Below, piece after piece: positions 33,088 to 41,339 of a DNA stretch of 64,000 nucleotides. The notes beneath the pieces were generated by a model. It saw only the letters and a program-made list of their open reading frames with translations. It had not been told where the DNA came from and made no database searches. The stretch comes from Stenotrophomonas sp. 57 (GTDB lineage: Bacteria; Pseudomonadota; Gammaproteobacteria; Xanthomonadales; Xanthomonadaceae). The stretch is taken from NCBI RefSeq assembly GCF_030291075.1, contig NZ_CP127407.1, forward strand, positions 3,160,001 through 3,224,000, in the 5' to 3' direction. The stretch's first letter is position 1, and each line of letters begins with the position of its first letter. A program made the position numbers and the translations under genes.

Positions 33088-35925
33088 TCAGAACCCGGTG
33101 CTGTAGCGCAACGCGGCCTGCCGCGCGCCCTCGCCACCGACGCGCTGGTCGAAGCCGACGCTCAGGCGGCCATTGCGGCCCCACCACGATTCCAGCGCCA
33201 CGCCGATCAACGCACTGCCGCGCGGCGCATTCCAGCCTGCCAGTGGCGCCCAGGCATCCACGCCGACAAAGCTGGCCTGCCAATCGGCGTCACCGCCGTC
33301 CAGCCGCTGCTGCCACTCGGCATGTCCACGCAGCGTCCAACGCCCCCAGCCACGCTCCCCCCGGATGCCGGCCAGCATCTGGCTGCGCTGCACGCCGGTG
33401 GCATCTCCCCGCAGGCCGAAGCCGAAACCGCCCAGTTCATTGAAGGCATCGGTATCGACACGCGTGGTGCTGGCGCCCAGGTAGGGGGTCAATGAAGCGC
33501 CGGCGCGGCCCAGGCGATATCCGCCTTCGACGCTGGCACTGCTGAAACGACCGCCATAGCGCGAAGAAACGCCGTACGCGCCTGCGCCCAGCAGCAGCTG
33601 GCGATCCAGCGCGCGGGTGAACTGGCCACTGCCGAGCTGGGCCAGCGCATAGCCACGCCCCAGGCTCCATCCGGCGTACAGCTGCGCCTGTGCCTGACGA
33701 TCACGCCCGCGATCACCACCGAAGCTGCTGCCTCCATTGCTGCGGGTCTCGCCGAAGGCCACGCCCATCAGGCCGTTGCTGCCCAATGGCAGGTCCTGGC
33801 CGGCCATCCAGCCACGGCTGTCGGCGCTGTTGCCGGCGAAGCTGCCCTGCCCGGCTTCGCCCAGCGCCTCCTGCCAGCTGCCGCGCAGCCGTGGCGTGGC
33901 CTGTACGCGATCGAAGCGCTCGGCAATCGCACGCCGCGACATGTCGATGCTGTCGAACGTGGCGGCCTCGGCACGCGCATGCGCCTGTCCGGACAGGCTC
34001 TGCAGACTGTCCGCCAGGCCCTGCTGGCCCCCGCCGGCCCACTGCAGCGCGCCGGCCGCCGTACCGAAGGGCGATCCCTGCAGGCCGGGGTTGCCGTCGA
34101 GCACCGCGAATGCGCCTTCCAGACGCTGCGCCGCCGCCTGCGCAGATGCGCCCAGTCCACTGGCCGCGGCGGTGACGCTGACCTGGGTCACGTTCAACCA
34201 GGCGTTGTTGCTGTCGTAGCCATAGCTGCTCTGAAGCAGGGACAGCCCCTGCAGACCGGTCGAGCTGGCCGGGGTGCTGAAGGTGCCGTTCAGGCCCCCC
34301 GCGGCGTGGATGAGGTCCTGGCGCGTGCCGTTCTGCGGGACGTAGCCGGACACAAAGCCGTGTACGCGCACGCCACCGTCGATCGTGGCGTTGCCGGTGA
34401 CCTGCAGCGCGTTGGCACCGAGCGCGATCACCAGCTGTGCACCGGCTTGCTGGGTGTAGTTGCCCTCGATGGTGCCGGTGGTGTTGCCGGTGGTGAGGAA
34501 CACGCTGCTGCCGTTGATCACGTTGCCGATCACCCGTGGCGTGCCTCCATTGAACTGCAGGCCGGTGGAGTCCGGGTCGGCCTGGGGCAGGATCGTCACG
34601 TTGGAGCGGATGACGCCGCCGTTCTGCAGCGACAGGATGCCGCGCTCGATGCGGGTGGCGCCGGAATAGCTGTTGTTGCCGGCCAGTACCAGCTTGCCCC
34701 CGCCCTGCTTGACCAGGCCACCGTTGCCGGTGATGTCGTTGCTCCACATCGAGTTGGTCGAGCCGGCATCGACGTTGGCAACCACATCGCCCCAGTCGAA
34801 GCGGCCGGGTCCGTTGATCGCGCGGCCGATGTCGAGCAGGCCGTAGCCGAACACCGGATCCACCCCGGGCGCACCGATGTCCTTGGCGGTGCCCAGCAGG
34901 GTCTGCCGCACCAGATCGTTGTTGAAGTAGGGGAAACGTTGCCAGACCAGCGCCGCCGCACCGGAGACCAGCGGCGCGGCGAACGAGGTGCCGTAGTTCC
35001 AGTAGTAGCTGCCACCGTTGGCATCCGGGTAAACCGCGCTGCCCGGTGCTGCCAGGCAGTAGCGTGCCGCCTGGCCGCAGGCATTGGCATAGCTGGCCAA
35101 TGCGCCCGGCGTATACGGATCCACCGCCGTGGCCACCAGCCAGCCGCGTTCCAGATCAGCCGCCGGCAGCGTGCCGGCCACGCCCTTCTGGCTGGGCAGC
35201 GCGGCCAGGCTGCTCGGCTCGCTGCGGCCATCGTTGCCGGCAGCGAAGACAACCAGGCCACGGTGGTTGATCACGAACGGCCGGTATTCGGCGGCCACCT
35301 GCGCGGTGGTCGGCAGGTCGGTCCAGTACAGGCCGCCCCACGAATTGTTCATCACCTTCACGTTGTAGTTGATCAGGTCCTGGTGAACCTGGGCCACGCC
35401 CAGCGGCCCACTGAAGGCATTGCCCTGGCCACTGCCGTCATCGCTCGGCGGTTTGTCGGAAATGATCCGCGCCGAGACGATCTGCGCACCCGGCGCGATG
35501 CCGCCCGGCCACGATCCCACCGCCGCACCGGCGGCGAGGCTGGCCACGGCGGTGCCATGACCGACCACGTCGTCGACCGCCAGATTGTTCCTGGCGGGAT
35601 CGATGTAGTTCAGGTTCGCGAGCACCCGTCCATTCAGCGCCACCGCGTTGCGCTGCACGCCCGAATCGACGATGCCGATGCGCACGCCCTGCCCGGTCAG
35701 GCCGGCCGCCTGAGCAGCACGCGCGTTGGTGACTGAAAGATGCGCATCGAAGGCCGGCTCCTGCGGCTTGGCCGGCGGTGGTGTCGTCGGCGGAGGCGGG
35801 GTGGGCGGCGTGGTCGGTGGCGGGTCGACACGGATGTTGCTGCCGCCCCCGCCGCCGCCACAGGCCGTCAGTGCCACCGCCAGCGCCGTTGCCAGCCCGG
35901 ACCTCACCTTCATCATGCGTTCCAT
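33088..35925 (-). CDS. S8 serine protease autotransporter with lipobox
   Basis: 945 aa. The N-terminus ends in a lipobox-like LTAC with Cys22, then a Gly-rich and Pro/Thr-rich linker (to about 55). The subtilisin domain has Asp87 (GIVDSGV), His123 (VGHGTAVAS) and Ser314 (YGTSFAAP). A passenger-associated repeat (KQGGGKLVLAGNNSYSGATR) and a C-terminal beta-barrel of about 280 residues ending in Phe follow. Predicted to be surface-displayed or released, and possibly lipid-anchored like NalP/SphB1. Start 35925 has AAGGA upstream; the longer frame is rejected. Confidence 0.9.
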   Translation of the reverse strand: MERMMKVRSGLATALAVALTACGGGGGGSNIRVDPPPTTPPTPPPPTTPPPAKPQEPAFDAHLSVTNARAAQAAGLTGQGVRIGIVDSGVQRNAVALNGRVLANLNYIDPARNNLAVDDVVGHGTAVASLAAGAAVGSWPGGIAPGAQIVSARIISDKPPSDDGSGQGNAFSGPLGVAQVHQDLINYNVKVMNNSWGGLYWTDLPTTAQVAAEYRPFVINHRGLVVFAAGNDGRSEPSSLAALPSQKGVAGTLPAADLERGWLVATAVDPYTPGALASYANACGQAARYCLAAPGSAVYPDANGGSYYWNYGTSFAAPLVSGAAALVWQRFPYFNNDLVRQTLLGTAKDIGAPGVDPVFGYGLLDIGRAINGPGRFDWGDVVANVDAGSTNSMWSNDITGNGGLVKQGGGKLVLAGNNSYSGATRIERGILSLQNGGVIRSNVTILPQADPDSTGLQFNGGTPRVIGNVINGSSVFLTTGNTTGTIEGNYTQQAGAQLVIALGANALQVTGNATIDGGVRVHGFVSGYVPQNGTRQDLIHAAGGLNGTFSTPASSTGLQGLSLLQSSYGYDSNNAWLNVTQVSVTAAASGLGASAQAAAQRLEGAFAVLDGNPGLQGSPFGTAAGALQWAGGGQQGLADSLQSLSGQAHARAEAATFDSIDMSRRAIAERFDRVQATPRLRGSWQEALGEAGQGSFAGNSADSRGWMAGQDLPLGSNGLMGVAFGETRSNGGSSFGGDRGRDRQAQAQLYAGWSLGRGYALAQLGSGQFTRALDRQLLLGAGAYGVSSRYGGRFSSASVEGGYRLGRAGASLTPYLGASTTRVDTDAFNELGGFGFGLRGDATGVQRSQMLAGIRGERGWGRWTLRGHAEWQQRLDGGDADWQASFVGVDAWAPLAGWNAPRGSALIGVALESWWGRNGRLSVGFDQRVGGEGARQAALRYSTGF

Positions 35926-36108
35926 CGATTCCTTCCCATGAACGTTGTCCTGCCCTCGGCCTGGCAGGTGTGCGGCCGCGCCCAGCGGCGGCCCTTCGCG
36001 ACCCTCTATACTGGGGCCGACCCCCACGCAGTCTGCCGGGAAACCGGGACGTATCCAACGGCCCCCGGTCTCCTTTCCGAACATTGCTTACGCATCAACG
36101 AGATTGCC

Positions 36109-37284
36109 ATGTCCAACATCGTCATCGCCGCCGCCAAGCGCACCGCCATCGGCTCCTTCCTCGGCCAGTTCAACGGCGTGCCCACCCCCACCCTCGGCGC
36201 GGCCGCCATCGCCGCCGCCCTGGAACAATCGGGTGTGCCGGCCAGCGACGTTTCCGAAGTCCTGATGGGCTGCGTGCTGCCGGCCAACCTCGGCCAGGCG
36301 CCCGCCCGCCAGGCCGCGATCGCCGCCGGCATTCCGCTGTCGACCGGTGCCACCACGCTGAACAAGGTGTGCGGCTCGGGCATGAAGACCATCATGCTCG
36401 GGCATGACCTGATCAAGGCCGGTTCGGCCAGGGTCGTGGTCGCCGGCGGCATGGAATCGATGTCCAACGCCCCGCACATGCTGCCCAATTCGCGCACCGG
36501 CAACCGCTTCGGCAACTTCCAGGCGGTCGACCACATGGCCCACGATGGCCTGGTCAATGCCTATGACGGCAAGGCCATGGGCGAATTCGCCGAGTGCGCG
36601 GTGGACAAGTACAAGTTCAGCCGCGAAGAGCAGGACGCCTACGCCATCGAGTCGGTCAGGCGCGCGCAGGCGGCGCAGGCCAACGGTGCGTTCGCCGACG
36701 AGATCGTTGCGGTGAAGGTCGCCACCCGCAAGGGCGAGGTCGAGGTCGCCACCGACGAGCAGCCGGGCCGTTCCGACATCGCCAAGATCCCGACCCTGCG
36801 TCCGGCCTTCAAGAAGGACGGCAGCGTGACCGCAGCCAGCTCTTCCAGCATTTCCGACGGCGCCGCCGCGGTGGTCCTGCTGACCGAGGAAGATGCGGCC
36901 GCGCGTGGCATCACCCCGCTGGCGCGCATCGTTGGCCATGCCACCCATTCGCAGGAACCGGAATGGTTCACCACCGCCCCGATCGGCGCGCTGCACACGC
37001 TGCTGGCCAAGACCGGCTGGTCGCTCGACCAGGTCGACCTGTTCGAAATCAACGAAGCCTTTGCCGTGGTCGCGATGGCACCGATGCGCGAACTGGGCAT
37101 CCCGCACGACAAGCTCAACGTGAATGGTGGCGCCTGCGCGCTGGGTCATCCGATCGGTGCATCCGGTGCACGGCTGGTGGTGACCCTGGTCAATGCCCTG
37201 CGCACGCGCGGTGGCAAGCGCGGCATTGCCACCCTCTGCATCGGCGGCGGCGAAGCAACTGCAATTGCCATCGAGTTGATTTAA
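36109..37284 (+). CDS. Acetyl-CoA C-acyltransferase (thiolase)
   Basis: 391 aa. The nucleophile is Cys88 (LNKVCGSGMK), with His347 (ALGHPIGASGAR) and Cys377 (LCIGGGEA) completing the active site, plus NEAFAVV. Length and motifs fit a biosynthetic acetoacetyl-CoA thiolase (AtoB/PhaA type), though a degradative role cannot be excluded. It is divergent from the autotransporter gene; both starts share a 183-bp gap. No phaB or other beta-oxidation gene lies next to it. Confidence 0.93.
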   Translation: MSNIVIAAAKRTAIGSFLGQFNGVPTPTLGAAAIAAALEQSGVPASDVSEVLMGCVLPANLGQAPARQAAIAAGIPLSTGATTLNKVCGSGMKTIMLGHDLIKAGSARVVVAGGMESMSNAPHMLPNSRTGNRFGNFQAVDHMAHDGLVNAYDGKAMGEFAECAVDKYKFSREEQDAYAIESVRRAQAAQANGAFADEIVAVKVATRKGEVEVATDEQPGRSDIAKIPTLRPAFKKDGSVTAASSSSISDGAAAVVLLTEEDAAARGITPLARIVGHATHSQEPEWFTTAPIGALHTLLAKTGWSLDQVDLFEINEAFAVVAMAPMRELGIPHDKLNVNGGACALGHPIGASGARLVVTLVNALRTRGGKRGIATLCIGGGEATAIAIELI

Positions 37285-37326
37285 AAAGATTTAACGATGA
37301 TTTCGCAAAAATGAATGCGGGATCGC

Positions 37327-37332
37327 TTGACA
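37327..37332 (+). promoter_or_regulatory. -35 hexamer TTGACA before the first Ala-rich lipoprotein
   Basis: A perfect TTGACA in an unusually AT-rich gap after the thiolase gene. The -10 17 bp downstream (ATCATG) is poor, so the exact promoter is uncertain, but a vegetative promoter here would fit an abundant lipoprotein. Confidence 0.45.
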
Positions 37333-37406
37333 CCCAATCTTGGCTTGTCATCATGTTGCCGGCGCGCAGTTGCGCGTTGCCTAATCTAACGACGAGGATT
37401 CACACA

Positions 37407-37748
37407 ATGAGCATCAACAAGCTGCTGGTCGCGATGTCCCTGGCTCTGGCCCTGGCCGCCTGCTCGAAGCAGGAAGCTGCCCAGGACGCCGCTGCTTCGG
37501 CCAACGAAGCCGCCACCGAAGCCCAGGCTGCTGCCGACCAGGCCGCCGCTGCCGGCGCCCAGACCGCCGACGCTGCCCAGCAGGCCGCTGACACCGCCGC
37601 CACCGCTGCTGACGCTGCCACCGACGCCGCTGCCCAGACCGCCGGTGCTGCCACCGACGCTGCTGCCGGCGCCGCTGCTGACGCTGCCAAGGCTGCTGAA
37701 GGCACCGCCGAGAAGGCCAAGGACGCTGCTGAAGAAGCCAAGAAGTAA
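37407..37748 (+). CDS. Ala-rich lipoprotein, tandem copy 1
   Basis: 113 aa. The lipoprotein signal ends LALALAAC-S with Cys19. The mature part is almost entirely Ala, Asp, Glu, Gln, Thr and Lys, predicted fully helical, with loose AADAATDAAAQ-type repeats. GAGGA precedes the ATG by eight bases. Such proteins resemble Braun-type or LEA-like helical lipoproteins; actual role is unknown. It has its own strong terminator and is followed by a similar gene, so a duplication is likely. Confidence 0.8.
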   Translation: MSINKLLVAMSLALALAACSKQEAAQDAAASANEAATEAQAAADQAAAAGAQTADAAQQAADTAATAADAATDAAAQTAGAATDAAAGAAADAAKAAEGTAEKAKDAAEEAKK

Positions 37749-37774
37749 TAACTTCTTTCTTCACGCTGTTCTGG

Positions 37775-37804
37775 AAAAGCCGCTGGTTCGCCAGCGGCTT
37801 TTTC
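37775..37804 (+). terminator. Rho-independent terminator
   Basis: AAAAGCCGCTGG / CCAGCGGCTTTTT with a 4-nt TTCG loop and T-run, 26 bp after the first lipoprotein gene. Confidence 0.9.
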
Positions 37805-37871
37805 TTTGCCCGGTCTTCACAATGGCATGAATAGGCTGGCGTCCCCATCCATTGCAGCACCGGAGACCGCC

Positions 37872-38282
37872 ATGAAGATTCGTCCGATCACCACCACCCT
37901 GCTGGCCGCCTCCCTGCTGCTGGCCCTGGCCGCCTGCAAGGGCCCGGAAGCCGAACAGGCCAAGCAGGACGCGCAGCAGGCCGCTGACAGTGCCGGTGCT
38001 GCCGCCCGCGATGCCGTCGACAAGGCCGCCGCTGCCACCCGGGAAGCCGCCGACAAGACCGCCGCCGCTTCCGAACAGGCCGCCGCCGATACCCAGCAGG
38101 CGCTGGACAAGGCCGCCGACGCCACTGCCAACGCCGCCGACAAGGCCAAGGACGCTGCAACCGACGCCGCCGCACACGCCAGCGACGCCACCGCCAACGC
38201 TGCGCAGAAGGTCGCCGACAAGGCACGTGATGTCGCCAATGACGCCAAGGCCAATGCCGCCAAGGAAGAAGCCAAGCACTGA
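37872..38282 (+). CDS. Ala-rich LEA-like lipoprotein, tandem copy 2
   Basis: 136 aa. The lipobox is LALAAC with Cys22. The mature protein is built of roughly 11-residue amphipathic units (for example DKAADATANAADKAKDAATD) with K-x-x-A-D spacing, similar to group 3 LEA proteins. It shares composition and design with the preceding gene but is longer and more regular. Expected to be anchored to a membrane by lipid at Cys22; a stress-protective or spacer function is only inference. CCGGAGACC precedes the ATG. Confidence 0.8.
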   Translation: MKIRPITTTLLAASLLLALAACKGPEAEQAKQDAQQAADSAGAAARDAVDKAAAATREAADKTAAASEQAAADTQQALDKAADATANAADKAKDAATDAAAHASDATANAAQKVADKARDVANDAKANAAKEEAKH

Positions 38283-38294
38283 GGTCTCCGCGTT

Positions 38295-38346
38295 CGCCGG
38301 GTATGACCCGGCGCTACCAGCCAGCCGAGCATCGGCTCGGCGCTAC
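38295..38346 (-). repeat. Two tandem SMAG repeats
   Basis: On the minus strand, GTAGCGCCGGGTCATACCCGGCG (38317-38295) and GTAGCGCCGAGCCGATGCTCGG (38346-38325) sit in the same orientation after the lipoprotein gene. The gene-free stretch 38283-38589 contains these, a terminator and copy D of the two-stem element. Confidence 0.75.
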
Positions 38347-38349
38347 AGG

Positions 38350-38376
38350 AAAAGCCGCGGCACTGCCGCGGCTTTT
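38350..38376 (+). terminator. Rho-independent terminator
   Basis: AAAAGCCGCGGCA / TGCCGCGGCTTTT stem followed by CGCTTTTCGC; ends the second lipoprotein transcript after the SMAG pair. Confidence 0.85.
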
Positions 38377-38440
38377 CGCTTTTCGCTCTCCGCTTTTCCT
38401 GTTTACTCCGTGGTGGACGGCACGGAAACCGTCCAAGGCC

Positions 38441-38536
38441 ACGCGGGTGGGTTGCGCAGGGGTGTCCGCGGCGTGGGTGCCGCGGCCAAGCTCCCAGGGA
38501 CGGGTTCACGGCGCCCCCTGCGCAACCCACTCGCGC
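38441..38536. repeat. Two-stem palindromic element, copy D (no tail)
   Basis: Outer arms 38443-38463 and 38513-38535 pair with about two mismatches and differ in sequence from the other copies. The inner hairpin is CCGCGGCGTGGGTGCCGCGG and the one-sided segment CTCCCAGGGACGGGTTCACG is conserved. The triplet tail and terminal hairpin seen in A, B, C, E and F are missing. Confidence 0.75.
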
Positions 38537-38589
38537 GGTCACCGCCGCTATCAGCGCCCATCACGAGGGGCTCCGCCGTCGGCCATTCC

Positions 38590-40227
38590 CTACGGCAGCG
38601 CACGCACCAGCATCGCCGACAGATCCAACCCGGCCGGCAACGTCCCGAATGCCAGCCCATGTTCACCGTCCAGCCGGCTGCGCACGAACGCCTCCGCCAT
38701 CGGACTGCGCGCATGCAGCAGCAGTGCCGCCTGCAGCAGCAGCGCAGTGCGCTCGCAGAACTGCCGCGCCTGCGCCTCCTCCGGCGGTGGCGCCGCTGCC
38801 CAGCGCTGCAATGCCGCTGCATAGCGCGCATCGCGATCGGCCACCGCCGCCAACTCACCGCGCAGCGCCGCCATCGCCTCCGGCTCACGCGCCAGCGCGC
38901 GCAGAACGTCCAGGCACTGGATGTTGCCGCTGCCCTCCCAGATCGAATTCAATGGCGCCTGGCGGTACAGCCGCGGCAGCATCGACTCCTCCACATAGCC
39001 TGCGCCACCCAGGCATTCCTGCGCTTCGTTGACGAACGCCGGCGCGCGCTTGCACAGCCAGTACTTGCCCAGTGCCGTCCCCAATCGTGCCAACGCGGCT
39101 TCGTTGGCATCCATGCCGGCACGGTCCACCGCACGCGCGATGCGCATGGCCAGCACCGTGGCCGCTTCCGACTCCAGCGCCAGATCAGCCAGTACGTTGG
39201 CCATCAGCGCATGCTCCACCAGCAGCTTGCCGAACGTGCGCCGGTGGCGCGCATGGTGCAACGCCTGCGCCAGCGCCATGCGCATCTCCGCCGCCGCACC
39301 GAGCATGCAGTCCAGGCGGGTCATCATCACCATGCCGATGATGGTGGCCACGCCGCGTCCCTCCTCGCCCACGCGCCAGGCCTGCGCGCCACAGAACTCG
39401 ACCTCGCTGGACGCATTGGCCCAATCGCCCAGCTTGTCCTTCAGCCGCATCAGCCGGAACGCATTGCGGTCGCCATCGGCCAGCCGGCGCGGCATCAGCA
39501 GGCAGGTCAGTCCGCCGGGTGCCTGCGCCAGCACCAGGAAGCCATCGCACATCGGCGCGGAAAAGAACCACTTGTGGCCCACCAGGCGATAGCGCTCGCC
39601 ATCGATCGGTTCGGCGCGCGTGCTGTTGGCGCGCACGTCCGAACCGCCCTGCTTCTCGGTCATGCCCATGCCCAGGGTGATGCCGGTCTTGTCGGTTGCC
39701 GGCACATCGCGTGGGTCGTAGACCGGCGCGGCCGCCTTGCGCGCCCATTCGGCCAGGTGCGGCTGCGACTGCAGCACCGCCACTGCCGCATGGGTCATGG
39801 TCAAGGGGCAACTGGTGCCGGCTTCGGCCTGGTGATGCAGATAGCTCAGTGCCGCACGCGCCACGTGCGCGCCAGGCTGCGGCTCGTGCCAGGACAATCC
39901 CGCCACGCCATGCTGCTTCGCGGCGCCCATCAGCTGGTGGTACGCAGGGTGGAACTCCACCGTGTCGATGCGATGGCCCTGCGCATCGTGCGTGCGCAGC
40001 CGCGGGCGATCACGGTTGGCGTCGAAGCCGAGCCGGTACAACTCGTCGCCGGCCAGGGCCCCGTACACGGCCAGGCGTGGCGCAAAGGCTCCGGCCCCCT
40101 CGCGCTGCACCGCCTCCATCAACGCCACGTCGTCGGTCCACAGCTGGCGGCCCGCGAACGGTGGCGGCTGGTTCAGCACCACGTGGGTTTCAAACGGCGC
40201 GCTGCTGCTGAAGCTGGGTCCACTCAT
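38590..40227 (-). CDS. AidB-like acyl-CoA dehydrogenase family protein
   Basis: 545 aa, the length of E. coli AidB (541). The N-terminal ETHVVLNQPPPFAGRQLWTDD, the flavin block GMGMTEKQGGSDVRANST, and the C-terminal SLNSIWEGSGNIQCLDVLRAL-like region (PLNSIWEGSGNIQ) are typical of the AidB group rather than metabolic acyl-CoA dehydrogenases. AidB is FAD-bound, binds DNA and is tied to resistance to alkylating agents in E. coli. Start at 40227 has AGGA eight bases upstream; ATG 40236 abuts that site. It is divergent from the ligase-associated repair cassette. Confidence 0.87.
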   Translation of the reverse strand: MSGPSFSSSAPFETHVVLNQPPPFAGRQLWTDDVALMEAVQREGAGAFAPRLAVYGALAGDELYRLGFDANRDRPRLRTHDAQGHRIDTVEFHPAYHQLMGAAKQHGVAGLSWHEPQPGAHVARAALSYLHHQAEAGTSCPLTMTHAAVAVLQSQPHLAEWARKAAAPVYDPRDVPATDKTGITLGMGMTEKQGGSDVRANSTRAEPIDGERYRLVGHKWFFSAPMCDGFLVLAQAPGGLTCLLMPRRLADGDRNAFRLMRLKDKLGDWANASSEVEFCGAQAWRVGEEGRGVATIIGMVMMTRLDCMLGAAAEMRMALAQALHHARHRRTFGKLLVEHALMANVLADLALESEAATVLAMRIARAVDRAGMDANEAALARLGTALGKYWLCKRAPAFVNEAQECLGGAGYVEESMLPRLYRQAPLNSIWEGSGNIQCLDVLRALAREPEAMAALRGELAAVADRDARYAAALQRWAAAPPPEEAQARQFCERTALLLQAALLLHARSPMAEAFVRSRLDGEHGLAFGTLPAGLDLSAMLVRALP

Positions 40228-40340
40228 CCGGTCCATCCTGGCGGCAAGAGGTATGCGGTCCGATTGTGCCGCATGCCCCGCCAAGCCCGTGTTCAGGCCG
40301 GTTCTCACCCCGTGCACGAGGCGCACGCCACAGTGGCCGC

Positions 40341-41339
40341 ATGGCAGGCAATGATGATCTGGTGGTGCTGCGCCCGGAAGGGCTGTACTGCGCAGCTGGC
40401 GATTTCCATATCGATCCGTGGCGCCCTGTTCCGCGCGCGGTCATCACCCATGGCCACGGCGACCACGCGCGCCCGGGCATGGGCGAGTACCACTGCAGCG
40501 AAGGCAGCCTGCCCATCCTGCGCTGGCGGCTGGGCGATGTGCCGGTGCAGGTGCATGCCGAGGGCGTGCCCTTCCGGCTGGGACAGGTGCAGGTATCGCT
40601 GCATCCTGCCGGTCATGTGCTCGGCTCGTCGCAGGTGCGCATCGACGATGGCGGACAGGTCTGGGTGGCATCCGGCGACTACAAGCGCCAACCGGACCCG
40701 ACCTGCACACCCTTCGAAGTGGTGCCCTGCGACACGTTCATCACCGAAGCGACGTTCGCCCTGCCGATCTACCGCTGGCCGGACACGCCTGCGGTGGCTG
40801 CGGAAATCGTGGCGTGGCGCCGCGAATGCGAGCAACGTGGCGAAGCGGCGATCCTGCTGTGCTATGCACTCGGCAAGGCGCAGCGGGTGCTGGGCGAGCT
40901 GTTGCCACTGGACGACCGCCCAGCCTGGCTGCATGGCGCCATCGCCAACGGCGTGGCGGTGTACCGGCAGGCCAGCATTCCGATGCTGGAAACGCTCACC
41001 GTTGCCGAGCAGGGGCGCCAACCCGATGCCGCAGGCCAGCTGATCCTCGCCCCTCCTTCGGCGGCCGGCACGCCCTGGATGCGCCGCTTCGGCCGCCATC
41101 AGCTCGGCTTCGCCTCGGGCTGGATGCAGCTGCGCGGCAATCGGCGGCGACGCAACGTCGACCGTGGCTTCGTCATTTCCGATCACGCTGATTGGCCCGC
41201 GCTGCTGCAGACCATTGAGCAGACCGGCGCACGGCGGGTCATCGCCACCCATGGCAATACCGATGCGTTGATCCCGTTCCTGCGCGAGCGCGGCGTGGCG
41301 GCTGAAGCCTTCCGCACCGATTTCGGGAGCGAGGAATGA
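40341..41339 (+). CDS. Ligase-associated DNA exonuclease, MBL fold
   Basis: 332 aa. The metallo-beta-lactamase/beta-CASP motif HGHGDH lies at His37-His42, with AGHVLGSSQV and the beta-CASP-type EATFALPIYRWP and LCYALGKAQR following, and a late His in ATHGNTDALI. The family forms the exonuclease of the Lhr-Core/ligase/MPE gene cluster and trims DNA ends. It overlaps the ligase gene by ATGA and is the first gene of the operon. Confidence 0.92.
   Translation: MAGNDDLVVLRPEGLYCAAGDFHIDPWRPVPRAVITHGHGDHARPGMGEYHCSEGSLPILRWRLGDVPVQVHAEGVPFRLGQVQVSLHPAGHVLGSSQVRIDDGGQVWVASGDYKRQPDPTCTPFEVVPCDTFITEATFALPIYRWPDTPAVAAEIVAWRRECEQRGEAAILLCYALGKAQRVLGELLPLDDRPAWLHGAIANGVAVYRQASIPMLETLTVAEQGRQPDAAGQLILAPPSAAGTPWMRRFGRHQLGFASGWMQLRGNRRRRNVDRGFVISDHADWPALLQTIEQTGARRVIATHGNTDALIPFLRERGVAAEAFRTDFGSEE

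Noticed and set aside
37990..41043. A 1017-codon open frame on the plus strand
   Set aside because: It is antisense to aidB and out of frame with the exonuclease gene; composition is Arg/Pro/His-rich shadow coding caused by high GC third positions.
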